Of a DNA stretch of 64,000 nt, positions 11,153 to 22,308 are shown one piece after another. Both the position numbers and the translations under genes were made by a program. Source of the stretch: Adiantum capillus-veneris (Eukaryota; Streptophyta; Polypodiopsida; Polypodiales; Pteridaceae); contig CM043969.1 of assembly GCA_014529385.2 (NCBI GenBank), positions 25,311,946 through 25,375,945 on the forward strand. The letters run 5' to 3'. A model generated the notes under the pieces. It was not told the origin of the DNA. It searched no databases and saw nothing but the letters and a program-made list of their open reading frames with translations. Each line of letters starts with the position of its first letter. Within the stretch, counting starts at the first letter, position 1.

Positions 11153-12554
11153 CATTAGAAAATTTCGGAGGTCATTTGGAGGGCCTTGTAAGAAATTGTA
11201 TTTCTCTCTCTAGAAACTTTTTTAAAATGCACTTGCACCTTGTGAGTACGTCCAAAAGGACAACCAGAAACTCTAAAAAGTAGATTTATATTCACAATCG
11301 TCCTTGAAAACGGTCACTTTTTTATTTAATGCGAGCCTCTTTTTCAGGAGGCAGGTGCGGCGCATTCAATGCAGCTTACGTCATCACTGAAAGTTGAAAA
11401 GTCACAAACTGTAAAATAGTGATAGATTTTGAGGATTTTGACACCACCAATGCATCCGGAATGCCAAAATACCCTAAAAACGAATGTCTACTTGTCTCAT
11501 TCCGACATCCGGAGAGGCAAAAAATGTCAAAAAACCCCCAAAAATGGGCTTTTTACTCAAGGCGCGCGAGGAGGCATTTTAAAATTTTAGAATGCCCCTC
11601 TGCGCGCCGTTAGTACAAAGCTCCTTTTAGTGATTTTTGGACACTTATCTCTCCAAAAAGCCCCTTTTTAGAGGTTTTTGGACATTTTCCTCTCAAAAAG
11701 CTCCCTAAAAGAAGGTAAAAAGGGCCTTTTTACTAACGGCGCGCGAGGAGGCATTCCAAAATTCTGGAATGCCCCCTCGTGCGCCGTTAGTACAAAGCTT
11801 TTTTTAGTGATTTTTGGACACTTATCTTTCCAAAAAGCCCCTTTTTAGAGGTTTTTGGACATTTTCCTCTCAAAAAGCTCCCTAAAAAGAGGAAAAAAGG
11901 GCCTTTTTACTAAAGGCGCGCGAGAAGGCATTCCAAAATTTTGGAATGCCCCCTCGCTCGCCGTTAGTACAAAGCTCCTTTTAGTGATTTTTGGACACTT
12001 ATCTTTCCAAAAAGCCCCTTTTTAGAGGTTTTTGGACATTTTCCTCTCAAAAAGCTCCCTAAAAAGAGGAAAAAAGGGCCTTTTTACTAACGGCGCACGA
12101 GGAGGCATTCCAAAATTTTGGAATGCCCCCCCGCGCGCCGTTAGTAAAATGTTCTTTTGGGGGTTTTTCACATTTTTGGCCTCTTTGGATGTCTGAGCGA
12201 GGCAATTGGACATTCATTTCTAGGAGATATGTGCGTTCCGGACGCATTGACAGTATCAAAAGTTTCAAAATCTTCCACCACTTGATAGTTTTGTGACTTT
12301 TTGAGTTCTAGTGATGACGTAGCTCGTATCAAATGCACCGCATCTACCTTCTGAAAAAGGTGCTCGCATTACATAAAAGAGAGTGCTCGTCTTCAAAGAC
12401 CACTAGATTATTAAATGAGGAGAGGGACACCTTTTATATTTTTGTTAATATCAATCTATTTTTCTACGTAACGTAGGCTCTTCTCTCATTGGAGGAGCTT
12501 ATTTTCCTCTCTCTACCAAAAGGCCCTCCAAAAGACCTCCGAAATCTCCTAATG
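11153..12554. mobile_element. Long foldback element with ~400-bp inverted arms and palindrome array
   Basis: The left arm (about 11,153-11,550) and the right arm (about 12,150-12,554, reverse-complemented) align along their length. Both start CATTAG, then share ATTTCGGAGGTC, TTTGGAGGGCCTT, TAATGCGAGC, CTACGTCATCACT (left: TTACGTCATCACT), AATGCRTCCGGAA and GACATCC. Between the arms lies a 177-bp tandem repeat whose core is a 60-bp palindrome. The element has no coding capacity. It interrupts the gag of gypsy E, so it is younger than E. No clean target duplication was found at the proposed ends. Long arms without a transposase recall foldback elements or non-autonomous Mutator-like elements, but the class cannot be fixed here. 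Confidence 0.75.
11555..12145. repeat. 177-bp tandem repeat with four 60-bp palindromes
   Basis: Palindromes occupy 11,555-11,614, 11,732-11,791, 11,909-11,968 and 12,086-12,145, so their starts are exactly 177 bases apart each time. Each has the form ACTAACGGCGCGCGAGGAGG, then CATTCCAAAA meeting TTTTGGAATG, then CCCCCTCGCGCGCCGTTAGT, with a few substitutions per copy. The spacers are also repeated and are rich in CAAAAAGC and TTTTTGGACA motifs. The transcribed or single-stranded form would fold into strong hairpins. Confidence 0.9.
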
Positions 12555-12860
12555 TTTGCCCATGCAATAGCGATCGTTCCATTGTAATTCTCCAGGCTCT
12601 TGAACTCCACCTTCTCACAAATTTTGGGATGCAAACCAATTTAAAATACTCACCACCATTAGCCAAGTGCATGGCGGCTGCAAAATCCCTCCAGCATTCC
12701 TGAGAGCGGTTGAGAAAAACCCCAAACTCCTTGTTCACATCCTGCTTCAAATTATTCAATCTTGTATTTGAATCGACAAGGGACATCTCCTTGCAAAAAT
12801 AATGCAAAAAACGGGCCCACAAGGCCAGCCACATAAGTCTTGGTTCCCCTTCCAAAGCAT
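12555..12860 (-). pseudogene. N-terminal gag fragment of gypsy relic E
   Basis: In minus-strand translation, IGLHPKICEKVEFKSLENY and TIAIAWANIRRF match the pattern of plant gypsy gag just before the zinc-knuckle linker ('FxxGLxPxxxxxVE...A..A...R'). Gypsy B has the comparable ERFIAGLFPDLKVKVEAG. An overlapping 118-codon open stretch (12,499-12,855) in another frame is partly a shadow. The fragment ends where the foldback element starts. It pairs with the zinc-knuckle part beyond 11,150. Frame changes and stops make it non-functional. Confidence 0.5.
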
Positions 12861-13350
12861 AAATCCATGTTTTTTCTCTTCACCGCATCAGCAATGGAAT
12901 TGTCTGCATCTTGCTATCTTCATTTGGCATATGCAACGATAGCATATATAGCTCTAGAGCTCGAATGGAAAGCTTCAACACAAAACACCTCCACAACGGG
13001 AGTCTATAGGCCTTCACCGTGCAAAAAAACCTCCTAAAATGGACCATCTTTTGATATTTATAGGAGGGCTGATCTTTATTTGGTAAATTGGGTAGCATGC
13101 ATCGGACACTTGTCCCTTTGCTAACTAGAAAGATTCAATAGTATCTTTTCCTCTTGGGAACTTGAACTTTACCTGCTCTCTTGAAAGGGGGGTGCACTAG
13201 CAATGTCGCTAGTGCTCTTGGCATTATTTTTTAAAAAAATTTGTTTTATTTTCCCTCATTTCCACCTTTGGACTCCGATCTAATTTAACCCATCTTTGGC
13301 CGGCCTCTTGAATGGCCCTTCCATTGGCTCCTTGGTCCGCTCTTGAATGT

Positions 13351-13352
<2 letters not shown>

Positions 13353-13422
<70 letters not shown>
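13353..13422. repeat. (CT)n microsatellite
   Basis: An uninterrupted run of about 35 CT units. Open frames crossing it are low-complexity artefacts. Confidence 0.97.
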
Positions 13423-13425
<3 letters not shown>

Positions 13426-14247
13426 ATCTGATACCTCCCTTACCCCTTAGCACTAGCGAGGTTGCTAGTGGGGGGGCCCTTGACTTTACACTTCAAAAGA
13501 ATGGGGCCCTTACAGGAGCGGGAACAACCGCCATCACTGGCCTGCCATGTCATCTCGAGATCGCCCACTCAGAGTCGCTTGCACTGCCACGTGCCGCCTT
13601 CATTGGCCAAAATAGCACCCAGAAGTGCCACTGTGCAGCACCTCATGGCAACCACCATAGCCACGCAAGGAGAGGCTCTCCCTCTCTCTCTTTGATACCC
13701 TCTAATGGCCAACACCTCAGGCTTTATAGCCTTGTATTCCACCCCAACCTTGAACATACGGGTTTAGTACCCCTACCATGTGGCATGCTGTGAGGCACCT
13801 GCTCTTGGGGTGGGTTGGAAAAACTTCCATAAGCATAGAAAAATTCAATCTTTTTTGTGCCACTCCGTCCCTTTGTCATTGTCTACTTGAAGCTCCAATT
13901 TTTGAGCTACAAAGCCCGACCGCAAGCTCATATCTCGTGCTTCATTCTACGCAATCCCCACTACCTTTTGACTTCTTTGAGCCCGCTATCTGAGGCCATA
14001 AGAACCCAAAAAAAGCATATGTATGCTCTCCACCGCCAAATCATTCCAGGTTTCACCAATTCGTAACTTGATGCTCATGCATCCATTTGTCAAGCCGCTA
14101 GTCCTAGCTAGCTCCATACATCACCCACTACCTTCTTGAACTTTGTTGAGGTCAAAAAAATGCCAGACCGCACAATTTCCAATGTGGTCAGATGGGCACA
14201 GACCCGACCCCCTACAAACCTTCGAAGCTCCATATCTTCATACCCGT
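13423..14247. other. Unassigned sequence flanking a solo LTR (left side)
   Basis: No protein or RNA family is recognised. It is interrupted by the solo LTR at 14,248. The sequence resuming at 15,402 should be its continuation, since the 4-bp target duplication is intact. Confidence 0.3.
14244..14247. repeat. Target-site duplication CCGT (left)
   Basis: The four bases CCGT precede the solo LTR and recur immediately after it at 15,402-15,405. The duplication is four bases; a fifth base does not match on either side. Confidence 0.75.
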
Positions 14248-15401
14248 TGTCATGAGTTTTTTGGAGTAAGGGATTGTGCATATGTACATATACATGCATG
14301 GTGCATCGAATAAAGGATTGCCCATTCTCCATAGCCAGGTGGTTATGTGGGGCCCACATGTGTACAGGTAGGACAGCATGTACATAGTACATCGATTTTC
14401 ACTATTACCAGTACTTGTGTGTTTTTTCTATAATAATGAGGATTTGGTAGTGCGTAAAACTTCTCGAGGAAGCTATCCACAGGTCGACGACATGAGGTAA
14501 GCAGGTGCGTCAGATGGCATCTAGTGGCGTCAGGAAGTCGAATGGGGTTAATAGTTGCACGTGGATGAGTACGGACACGACGTGGATGTTTCCTTGTGAT
14601 AATTATGCAAAAAGTTCATCATGAGGACCATATTTTGGGGCCACTTCACGTGGTGGTGGGATGCATTATTGAGAAAAGCTGAGTGCCAGGTGTGCGGATG
14701 ATGCAAAAAGGTGACAACTATGCACTGCGAGGTCAGTTTTTGGCCTCTTCGGGGTCCGTTTGAGGTCATCTAAAAGGCCAAGGGTGCCCAAGTAATAAAG
14801 CTACATGTGGGAACTGAAAAACGAGAGAGAAGACCAGAAAAAATGTGGAGAGAAGAGGAGGAACAACCGCAACTGTGTTTTTGCTCATTTTGGAGCCTGT
14901 TTTGGCCGTAAACTGCTCATCCGAGGTCGGATTTGAGCACTTTGACATTGTAGAGTAGGGTTTTGAGCCGTTCCGGATGCGATGGTGCTGTCCATTTTGC
15001 CAAATTCCTCATGGTTTTTTTGCTGTTTTGGCTGTGTAAGTGTCTCCTATGAGCGAAGCTTCTGCTCCAATTTGTGATTGTATCTGGTACATTTTACCCA
15101 TATTGTGTGAGCTATTTGCTCCATTGGTGTTGGCCCAAGCTCTATTGTATCTATACATCAGAAATTCTCCTCTTTTGAGCTGAGTTTTTGGGTGTGTGTG
15201 TGTGTGTGTCTCTCTGTGTGGAGTGAGTAAACGGATAGTCTCTCTCCTCTCGCTCCATCGGTGTGTTCCCTGTCTCTGCCAGGTGGGTTATGTCAGCCGA
15301 GTGGTGCCCCATAGTGTGTGTGTGTGTGTGTGTGTGTATCTTCCCAAGAGTGTGTGTCGGGTCATTATAGAGGCATTCTATGTGTTTCCATCCCGCTCAC
15401 A
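14248..15401 (+). mobile_element. Solo LTR of gypsy family A
   Basis: The sequence starts TGTCATGAGTTTTTTGG and ends CATCCCGCTCACA. It aligns along its length with the 3' LTR of gypsy A (38,996-40,150) and with the LTR of gypsy C (57,662-58,804). At 1,154 bp it is full length. The perfect CCGT repeats on both sides show that it arose at this locus by recombination between the two LTRs of one insertion, leaving no internal sequence. It contains (TG)n tracts near 15,193 and 15,316. It looks somewhat more diverged than the LTRs of A and C. Confidence 0.88.
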
Positions 15402-18019
15402 CCGTGACTCGGATCGTTGATCTGGAAAGACCAACATGCTCCATAAATCAATCACTACGCATCTATCAATTGAAATTGGCTTAGACTACCTGGCACCACC
15501 TGCCTCGTCTGTCTCAAATCTACAATGCATTGCACCTTCAAACTCAAATATCTTGGACTTTGTAGCTCTGTTTGATGATCCATGTGGACCTGCTTCTTCA
15601 ACAACTCAAACTCCACATTTCAAGGTAGAAAGACTGCATCTTGAACCTCTTTCATCTGGCACCCAAATTAGCCTTTCCGGAGCCCTTCTTGGCCTATAAA
15701 CTTCATCAACCCTACACATCTGCCGCTACCTGCCTTCCCTAGACCTTTGTAGTTGCTCCTATTCTTTGCCATGCTTCTGTAAGCCTTTACATACTTGCCC
15801 ATGCCATATTCTATGGTCGACCAACTTTGGTTGCACCAACGGTGACAACGTGCAACAACGTTGTTGCAGCCAAAGTGTGTCTATCCTAAGAGAGGACACA
15901 GACAGTGATGTGTATGCTTATAGATGCATGGCACAGGTCTAGAGCAGATGGGAGGAGCTTGTGCAGGCATGTGGCAGTGGAGATATATGATTTATGTGGT
16001 TTTTTAGGCCAAAAGGGCTCTAGATAGGGCTTGACAGGGTGGCAGGTGAAGGATGTCCAAGGTGCCAATTTTTGGCTTCGGAATATAGAGCTTGAAGTGG
16101 TGAAGGAACAGGTCTAGACGGCTCGTCAAGTGGAGAGCTAAAAGGCAAAAGATATGGTAGTTCAAAGCAAGAGTGCATCGTAGATCTGAGATGGATGTGT
16201 CCAATGGGGGATAGGTGGTCAAAGTTGATGTGAGTGCACAAGCCTAAAGTGCTCATCATTTGGAGCATGTCGGTCTTTTTATACCATCATTTGGAGTTAC
16301 GAATGCCAAGTTATTCCCATATGAAGTTTTGCCTAGGGCCAGGTTTGTGTCGGGTTGTCCGTCTTGGAAGGTGTGCCATTTGATGATTTTGAAGCTTTTC
16401 CAAGGATTATATGCAAAGTTCTTTTACTACTAATTTTACTGAAAGAGGATCTCTTTCCTACAATCATTGTACCTAAGTAATTCTGGTACTGAGTTATTTT
16501 TGTACATATCAGTTCATTATTCCTTGGCCAACTGTCTTTTGAATGTAAAAATTCAATTATGTCTTATTAGTTAAGATTTAAACAGCTACACACACATCAT
16601 ATACATAAGGTTTCTTCTTTTTGGGGGAAACCAAGATGCTGGCCTAGGAAATTATCTTAGGAATGGAGCTCTAAATTGGACCCACAGTCTATAAATCCTT
16701 CATTGGTAGAGTGGTGTTAGGTGCCCCTTTTAGACTCTTTTTCTGGTTCCCTTCTCACGACTACCATAGTCTCTGACTTTGCCGGTTGAAGGTTTGCAGG
16801 ACCAAGTATACTTTACAATATAGACACTTTGCTAATTTTTATGTCACCTCTGTTTTAGGACTACTCACGTGATAGAGGTAGCAAAAAGTGACGGCTTCTT
16901 GAACGGAGACTGGACAAGCAAGATATTCAAGTTTGAGGGTGGCGTCAATAGTAGCCGCCGACGAGATGGTTAGCTGGTGATTTTTTCCCGTTATGATTGG
17001 CTTGGTTGGAGTGCATGGCAAAGTCAAAAGGGGTCAAGGTATGTACATGTTCATGCCTTGATTGGGGTTTGCATTGGGTTTCAAGAGTTCGGTGATGGGG
17101 TGCCTGTGCCGAGAAAGGCAAGGGGTTAAAGTGGCAAAGGGAAACCTCTCTCCAAGGGGGTTTCTTTTTAAAGTTTTTAAAACTTGGAAGTCCAAAGAGG
17201 AATGTGTCAAGCTCGTGAGCAGGTGCCACATGGCAGGCACCAAACCCACATGCGGATCTCAGAGCCGGAGGAGCATGGTACGTACGCTGCATGGCAAACT
17301 CATGTAAGGCATAGAAGTGGATGGATGAAGACCTTGAGGAGCTACACCTATGTTGGTGCGCGGCTCTGTGGTGCTATGTAGTACTGCAGTAGGGCACTCG
17401 TGCCGGTTGCATGCGGGTGCATTCGCTATGTAACCAATGATGATGTGGCATGGCTGACCCGGGTTCCCACATTGGCCTTCAAAGGCAGCTGCCTTCAAAG
17501 GCATCTGCCTTTTTGAATTGAGGAGGCAAGAGGGGGGTCTCCCACGGTGTTGTCACGCCGCAGTGACATCCAGGGGGCCCCTCCCACATGCCTTTGTGCC
17601 CAAGCAAAGGAGCCAAAAATAGGGTTGTACATGCACAATTGGGAGCTAAAAAAAGGAAAAGGGGAGCTGAGAATAGGGAGGAGGCTCACGTGCTCTAAGG
17701 GAGCAATTTTTTGCAGATTGTGAAGGAGATCTCAAGGAGAGGAATTTTTGGACAGCTTGGGGAGGAAGCTTCCACAAGGCTCTCTTGCCTAAGAAGGCGG
17801 GGCTCGACGGGCGCGCGTTTTGAAGGGGAAGCTTAGAGGAGCTTTGGAGAAACAAGTCATAGCCAACAAGGACATTGACAGCATTGTTTTTTGTCCCTCC
17901 CTCAATAGGGGAGCTGCACGGAGGGGAGGCCATCAATTGAGAGGGTCTTTTTGCACTCGTCAGGCTCGTGTCGATAGAATAGGTTGTAGAAATAGGAGTT
18001 TTTTTAAGGTTGTTTGTAG
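15402..18019. other. Unassigned sequence between the solo LTR and a dispersed repeat
   Basis: There are several open stretches of 60-115 codons on both strands, but none resembles a family I know, and overlapping frames suggest chance. An 18-base perfect palindrome TGCAACAACGTTGTTGCA sits at 15,851-15,868. No LTR ends, inverted repeats or RNA genes were found. Confidence 0.3.
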
Positions 18020-18290
18020 ACGGTGTTATATGCAGCAATCAAAGCGAACCATATTAACTTTTTGTGCAGTTTCTTTCCCTTTTCTCCCTTTTTCTCCTTG
18101 TTGGTGCCGGTGTTTGAGATGTGTGTGCCTCCCCAGGCCTCTGTGTGTGTGAGAGAAAGAGAGAAAGAGAGAGTGGTGTGTGTGAAAGCACGGTTGTAAA
18201 ACGGGAAAATTTTGGAGTGGTTTGTTGTCAATTGTGCGAGTTTTGAAGGTGGATTCTAGTGGATCGAGGTGCAGTGATTATCCTGGACTA
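18020..18290 (+). repeat. Dispersed repeat, copy 1
   Basis: It shares blocks with 43,350-43,620 in the same orientation: GCCTCCCCA, GTGTGTGAGAGA with an AG-rich tract, TGGTTTGTTGTCA, GAGTTTTGAAGGTG and AGTGATTATC. This is probably part of an LTR or leader of an unidentified element. It lies just upstream of the copia relic. Confidence 0.6.
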
Positions 18291-18349
18291 TAGAAATGCG
18301 TGTTTTTTGTGTGTCGAATGTGTTCCCCTTTCCCCGCATCCAACGTCAA

Positions 18350-19130
18350 CCAAATGAGGAGCCTCAATCTATTCCCCAAAGATCTAAAAGAGCAAGTAGA
18401 CCTCCAGAAATGTTTGTTACTTCCTTCAACCATCTTTTGGTCTCAGATTCTGGAGAGCCAAAATCATAAGAAAAAGCTATGCAACACGAATCCAAAGAAG
18501 AATGGATGAAGAGAATGCAAGTGAATATGGACTCATTACTTTGCAACCAAACATGGGAGCTGGTTGAGTTTCCTAAAGGTAAGCAGGCATTGCAGAACAA
18601 ATGGGTGTATAAGCTGATGGGAGAAGGTGGGAAGAAAAGGTGCAAGCCCAGGATTGTGGTAAAAGGGTTATCTCAAAATAAAGGTATTGACTTCAATGAA
18701 ATATGTTCTCCCGTTGTAAAAATGAGATGTTGCAATGGTAGGTTCTCTAATATATGCTATGGCCGGGACAAGGCCAAGGGACAAGGCCAAACATTGCACA
18801 TGCAGTGGGAGTTGTAAGTAGATTCATGGACAATCTAGGTAAAGGGCACTAGCAAGCTGTGAAGTGAATACTTAGGTATTTAAAAGGGACAACAAAAAAT
18901 TATTTGTATTTTGAAGGCATTGATATTTTCTTGCAAAGGTATGCTAATGGAGATATGGCAGGTGACAAAGATACTCGAAGGAGCACTACTAGCTATGTAT
19001 TCACAGTTGGAGACACATCAGTAAGGTTGGCTGCAAAGCTGTAGAAAGTGGTCTCAACTTTCTACCACGGAAGTAGAATATGTAGCAATGACAGAGGCAA
19101 GTAAAGAGATTCTGTGGCTTAATTTTGCGT
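18350..19130 (+). pseudogene. Ty1/copia pol relic with internal reverse-transcriptase deletion
   Basis: The 5' part reads RSKRASRPPEMF, a stop, then EEWMKRMQVNMDSLL, QTWELVEFPKGKQALQNKW and KGIDFNEICSPVVKM, the start of the copia reverse transcriptase. At about 18,730 the frame jumps to VGSLIYAMAGTRP, which lies at the start of the RNase H region, so roughly 1 kb containing the palm and the YVDD site is missing. RNase H then continues with GHWQAVKWILRYLKGTTK-like sequence, DTRRSTTSYVFTVGD and LSTTEVEYVAMTEASKEILW. A short tandem duplication (ACAAGGCCAAGG) sits beside the junction. No integrase or LTR pair was recognised. Non-functional. Confidence 0.85.
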
Positions 19131-20344
<1,214 letters not shown>

Positions 20345-20392
20345 TGTTAGGTTCAATGGCCATGTGGCCGACCGCCCATCACTAACTACCGC
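20345..20392 (+). mobile_element. Stub of a copia LTR (same family as copia D)
   Basis: These 48 bases start TGTTAGG and match the first 48 bases of the copia D LTR (minus strand, 52,326 down to 52,279) with about three mismatches. The stub ends at ...CCGC exactly where the 5' LTR of gypsy A begins. The sequence to its left is not copia polypurine tract, so this looks like the start of a 5' LTR. The remainder of that LTR should follow the 3' LTR of gypsy A but is not clearly present there. Confidence 0.8.
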
Positions 20393-21245
20393 TGTCAGGA
20401 GTTTTTTGGAGCAATGGATTGCGCATATGTACATACACATGCATGGTGCATCGAATAAAGGATTGCCCATTTTCCTTAGCCAGGTGGTTACGAGGGACCC
20501 ACATGTGTACAGGTAGGACACCATGTACATAGTGCATCGATTTTCACTATTACCAGTACCAGTGTGTTTTTTCTACAATAATGAGGAGTTGGTAGCGCAT
20601 AAAAATTCTCGAGGAAGCTATCCGCGGGCTGACGACATGAGGTAATCAGGTGCGTTAGATGGCATCTAGTGGCGTCACGATGTCGAATGGGGTCAGTACT
20701 TGCACGCGGAGGAACAGCCGCAGGTGTGTTTTTGGGGTTTTTGGAGCCTGTTTTGGCCGTAAATTGCTCATCCGATGTCGGATTTGAGCACTTTGACATT
20801 GTAGATTGGGATTTTGGGCCGTTCCGGGCGCGATGGAACTGTCCATTTTGCCAAATTACTCATTATTTTTTTGCTGTTTTGGCTGTGTAAGTTTCTCCTA
20901 TGAGCGAAGCTTCTTCTCCAATTTGTGATTGTATCTGGTATCTTTTACCCATATTGTGTGAGCTATTTGCGCCATTGGTGTTGGCCCAAGCTCAATTGTA
21001 TCTAAAAATCAGATATTCTACTCTTTTGGGCTGATTTTTTTGGGTGTGTGAGTGTTTGTGTGTGTGTTTGTGTGGAGTGGGAAAGTGGATAGTCTCTCTC
21101 CTCTCACTCTAGAGGTGTGTTCCCTGTCTCGGCCAGGTGTGTTGTGTAAGCCGAGTGGTGCCCCATAGTGTGTGTGTGTATCTTCCCAAGTGTGTGTGTG
21201 TCGGGTCGTTATAGAGGCGCTGTGTGTGTTTTCATCCCGACCACA
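20393..21245 (+). mobile_element. 5' LTR of gypsy A (internally deleted)
   Basis: Starts TGTCAGGAGTTTTTTGG and ends TTTTCATCCCGACCACA, like the 3' LTR at 38,996-40,150. It is 853 bp against 1,155 bp because about 300 bases present in the 3' LTR (39,314-39,607) are missing at 20,710/20,711. A GGA microhomology lies at the junction. The other three LTRs of this family in the window are full length, so the deletion is specific to this copy. Confidence 0.9.
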
Positions 21246-21248
21246 TTC

Positions 21249-21268
21249 TTTTGGCGCCCCCACGGAGG
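21249..21268 (+). promoter_or_regulatory. Primer-binding site of gypsy A
   Basis: TTGGCGCCCCCACGGAGG lies four bases after the LTR end, where the minus-strand primer tRNA anneals. It begins with the TGG complementary to a tRNA CCA end. Gypsy B has the nearly identical TTGGTGCCCCCACGGAGG. I cannot name the tRNA with confidence. Confidence 0.75.
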
Positions 21269-21279
21269 ATCTTCTTCGA

Positions 21280-22300
21280 GTACCTTCTGCTTCGAGCTTC
21301 AAGCTTCGCGATTCGGGATTACATATTGCAGGTTACAGGTTGCAGATTACAAGTTACAGGTTATAAGGACAGGTACAGGTATAGGTGATTCACACAGGTA
21401 CAGGTAGCTGGAGTACAGTGATATACTAGTAATGGTGTCACTTGCAGCTGTTGTGGGTATGCATCATTTGGTGCCTGTTTGAGCGCATTGTCTGCTGGAT
21501 TGTACGTTACTTGTGGAAACTGCCAATTGTACGCCTTTGTGGAGCCATACTTAGTTTTATTTGGCAGTCCCAGCCATTTCTGAGACTTGGTATGGAAGAT
21601 AGTCATTTTTGAGACTTGACTATACGCGATGTGCATTAGCCTTCGTGTGAGGGTCGATAGCGTGAGGTTTTATTAAGCTGGGGGATTCTCAAATGTAGAG
21701 ATTCTTTCGGTGATATAGGTAGCTGGAGCACCCTTTTCGTGACCTCACCATAGGCTATGTACTAGTGAGTCCTATTTGATGCTCAAGTTCTATTGTTGAC
21801 AGTTTATAGTCTATATTTTGGGTTCTTACTTCTCTACTTCTGGGGAAACTCTGTCAAAATTTTTCCAAATTGTGATGGCTGGTTTTTTGGTCTTTTGAGC
21901 CATTTATGTTGTTATGCTACTGAAAGTTTGGCAAAATCAGAGGATAAGATAGGTGTGCTTTCTTGGGAGCTTCATGGTTGGCTTTAATGGATGATCAAAA
22001 TGGACCTCAGTTCACTCCTTTTCATTTAACACAGAGAATCCAGATAAATGTTCATGTGTCCAGGAAGATTTTTTTCTAGCAGCGCATAGTCTTTATGTTC
22101 GGGCCAAGAATATTAAGAGAGATCCTGGAATGTCCTTTGCCTGTTGTAATTCCGATGATCAACTATGAAAACTCATTTGATGTGCATGTGTTTGTCCTTA
22201 TCTAAAGTTGATCTCCATTGAAGTTTCTGGGAATTGAGTCAGTAAAAGTTTTGGGTTCTTACACGTGTGTTCAAAGGGGTTCTCAAAGCATTGAAACTTG
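21280..22300 (+). other. Untranslated leader of gypsy A, homologous to the copia D leader
   Basis: Between the primer site and gag there is no credible protein. The leader contains short CAGGTA/CAGGTT repeats (21,327-21,410). From about 21,361 to 21,880 it aligns, in the sense direction, with the leader of copia D (minus strand, 57,075 to 56,371). Shared blocks include CCTGTTTGAGCG, CATTTCTGAGACTTGG, GTCGATAGCGTGAGGTTT and AGGTAGCTGGAGCA. The leader would hold packaging and dimerisation signals or an internal ribosome entry site; which of these is unknown. Confidence 0.7.
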
Positions 22301-22308
22301 GGTAGCCA

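Noticed and set aside
11555-12145. Regularly spaced repeats resembling a CRISPR array
   Set aside because: The spacers are themselves repeated and the repeats are 60-bp palindromes in a eukaryotic foldback element. There are no cas genes.
13347-13793. 148-codon open frame starting in a CT tract
   Set aside because: Low-complexity Leu-Ser leader followed by sequence with no known family; an overlapping frame is equally long.
21168-21407. Cys-Val-rich open frames around TG tracts in family A LTRs
   Set aside because: They arise from (TG)n and recur only because the LTR is repeated.
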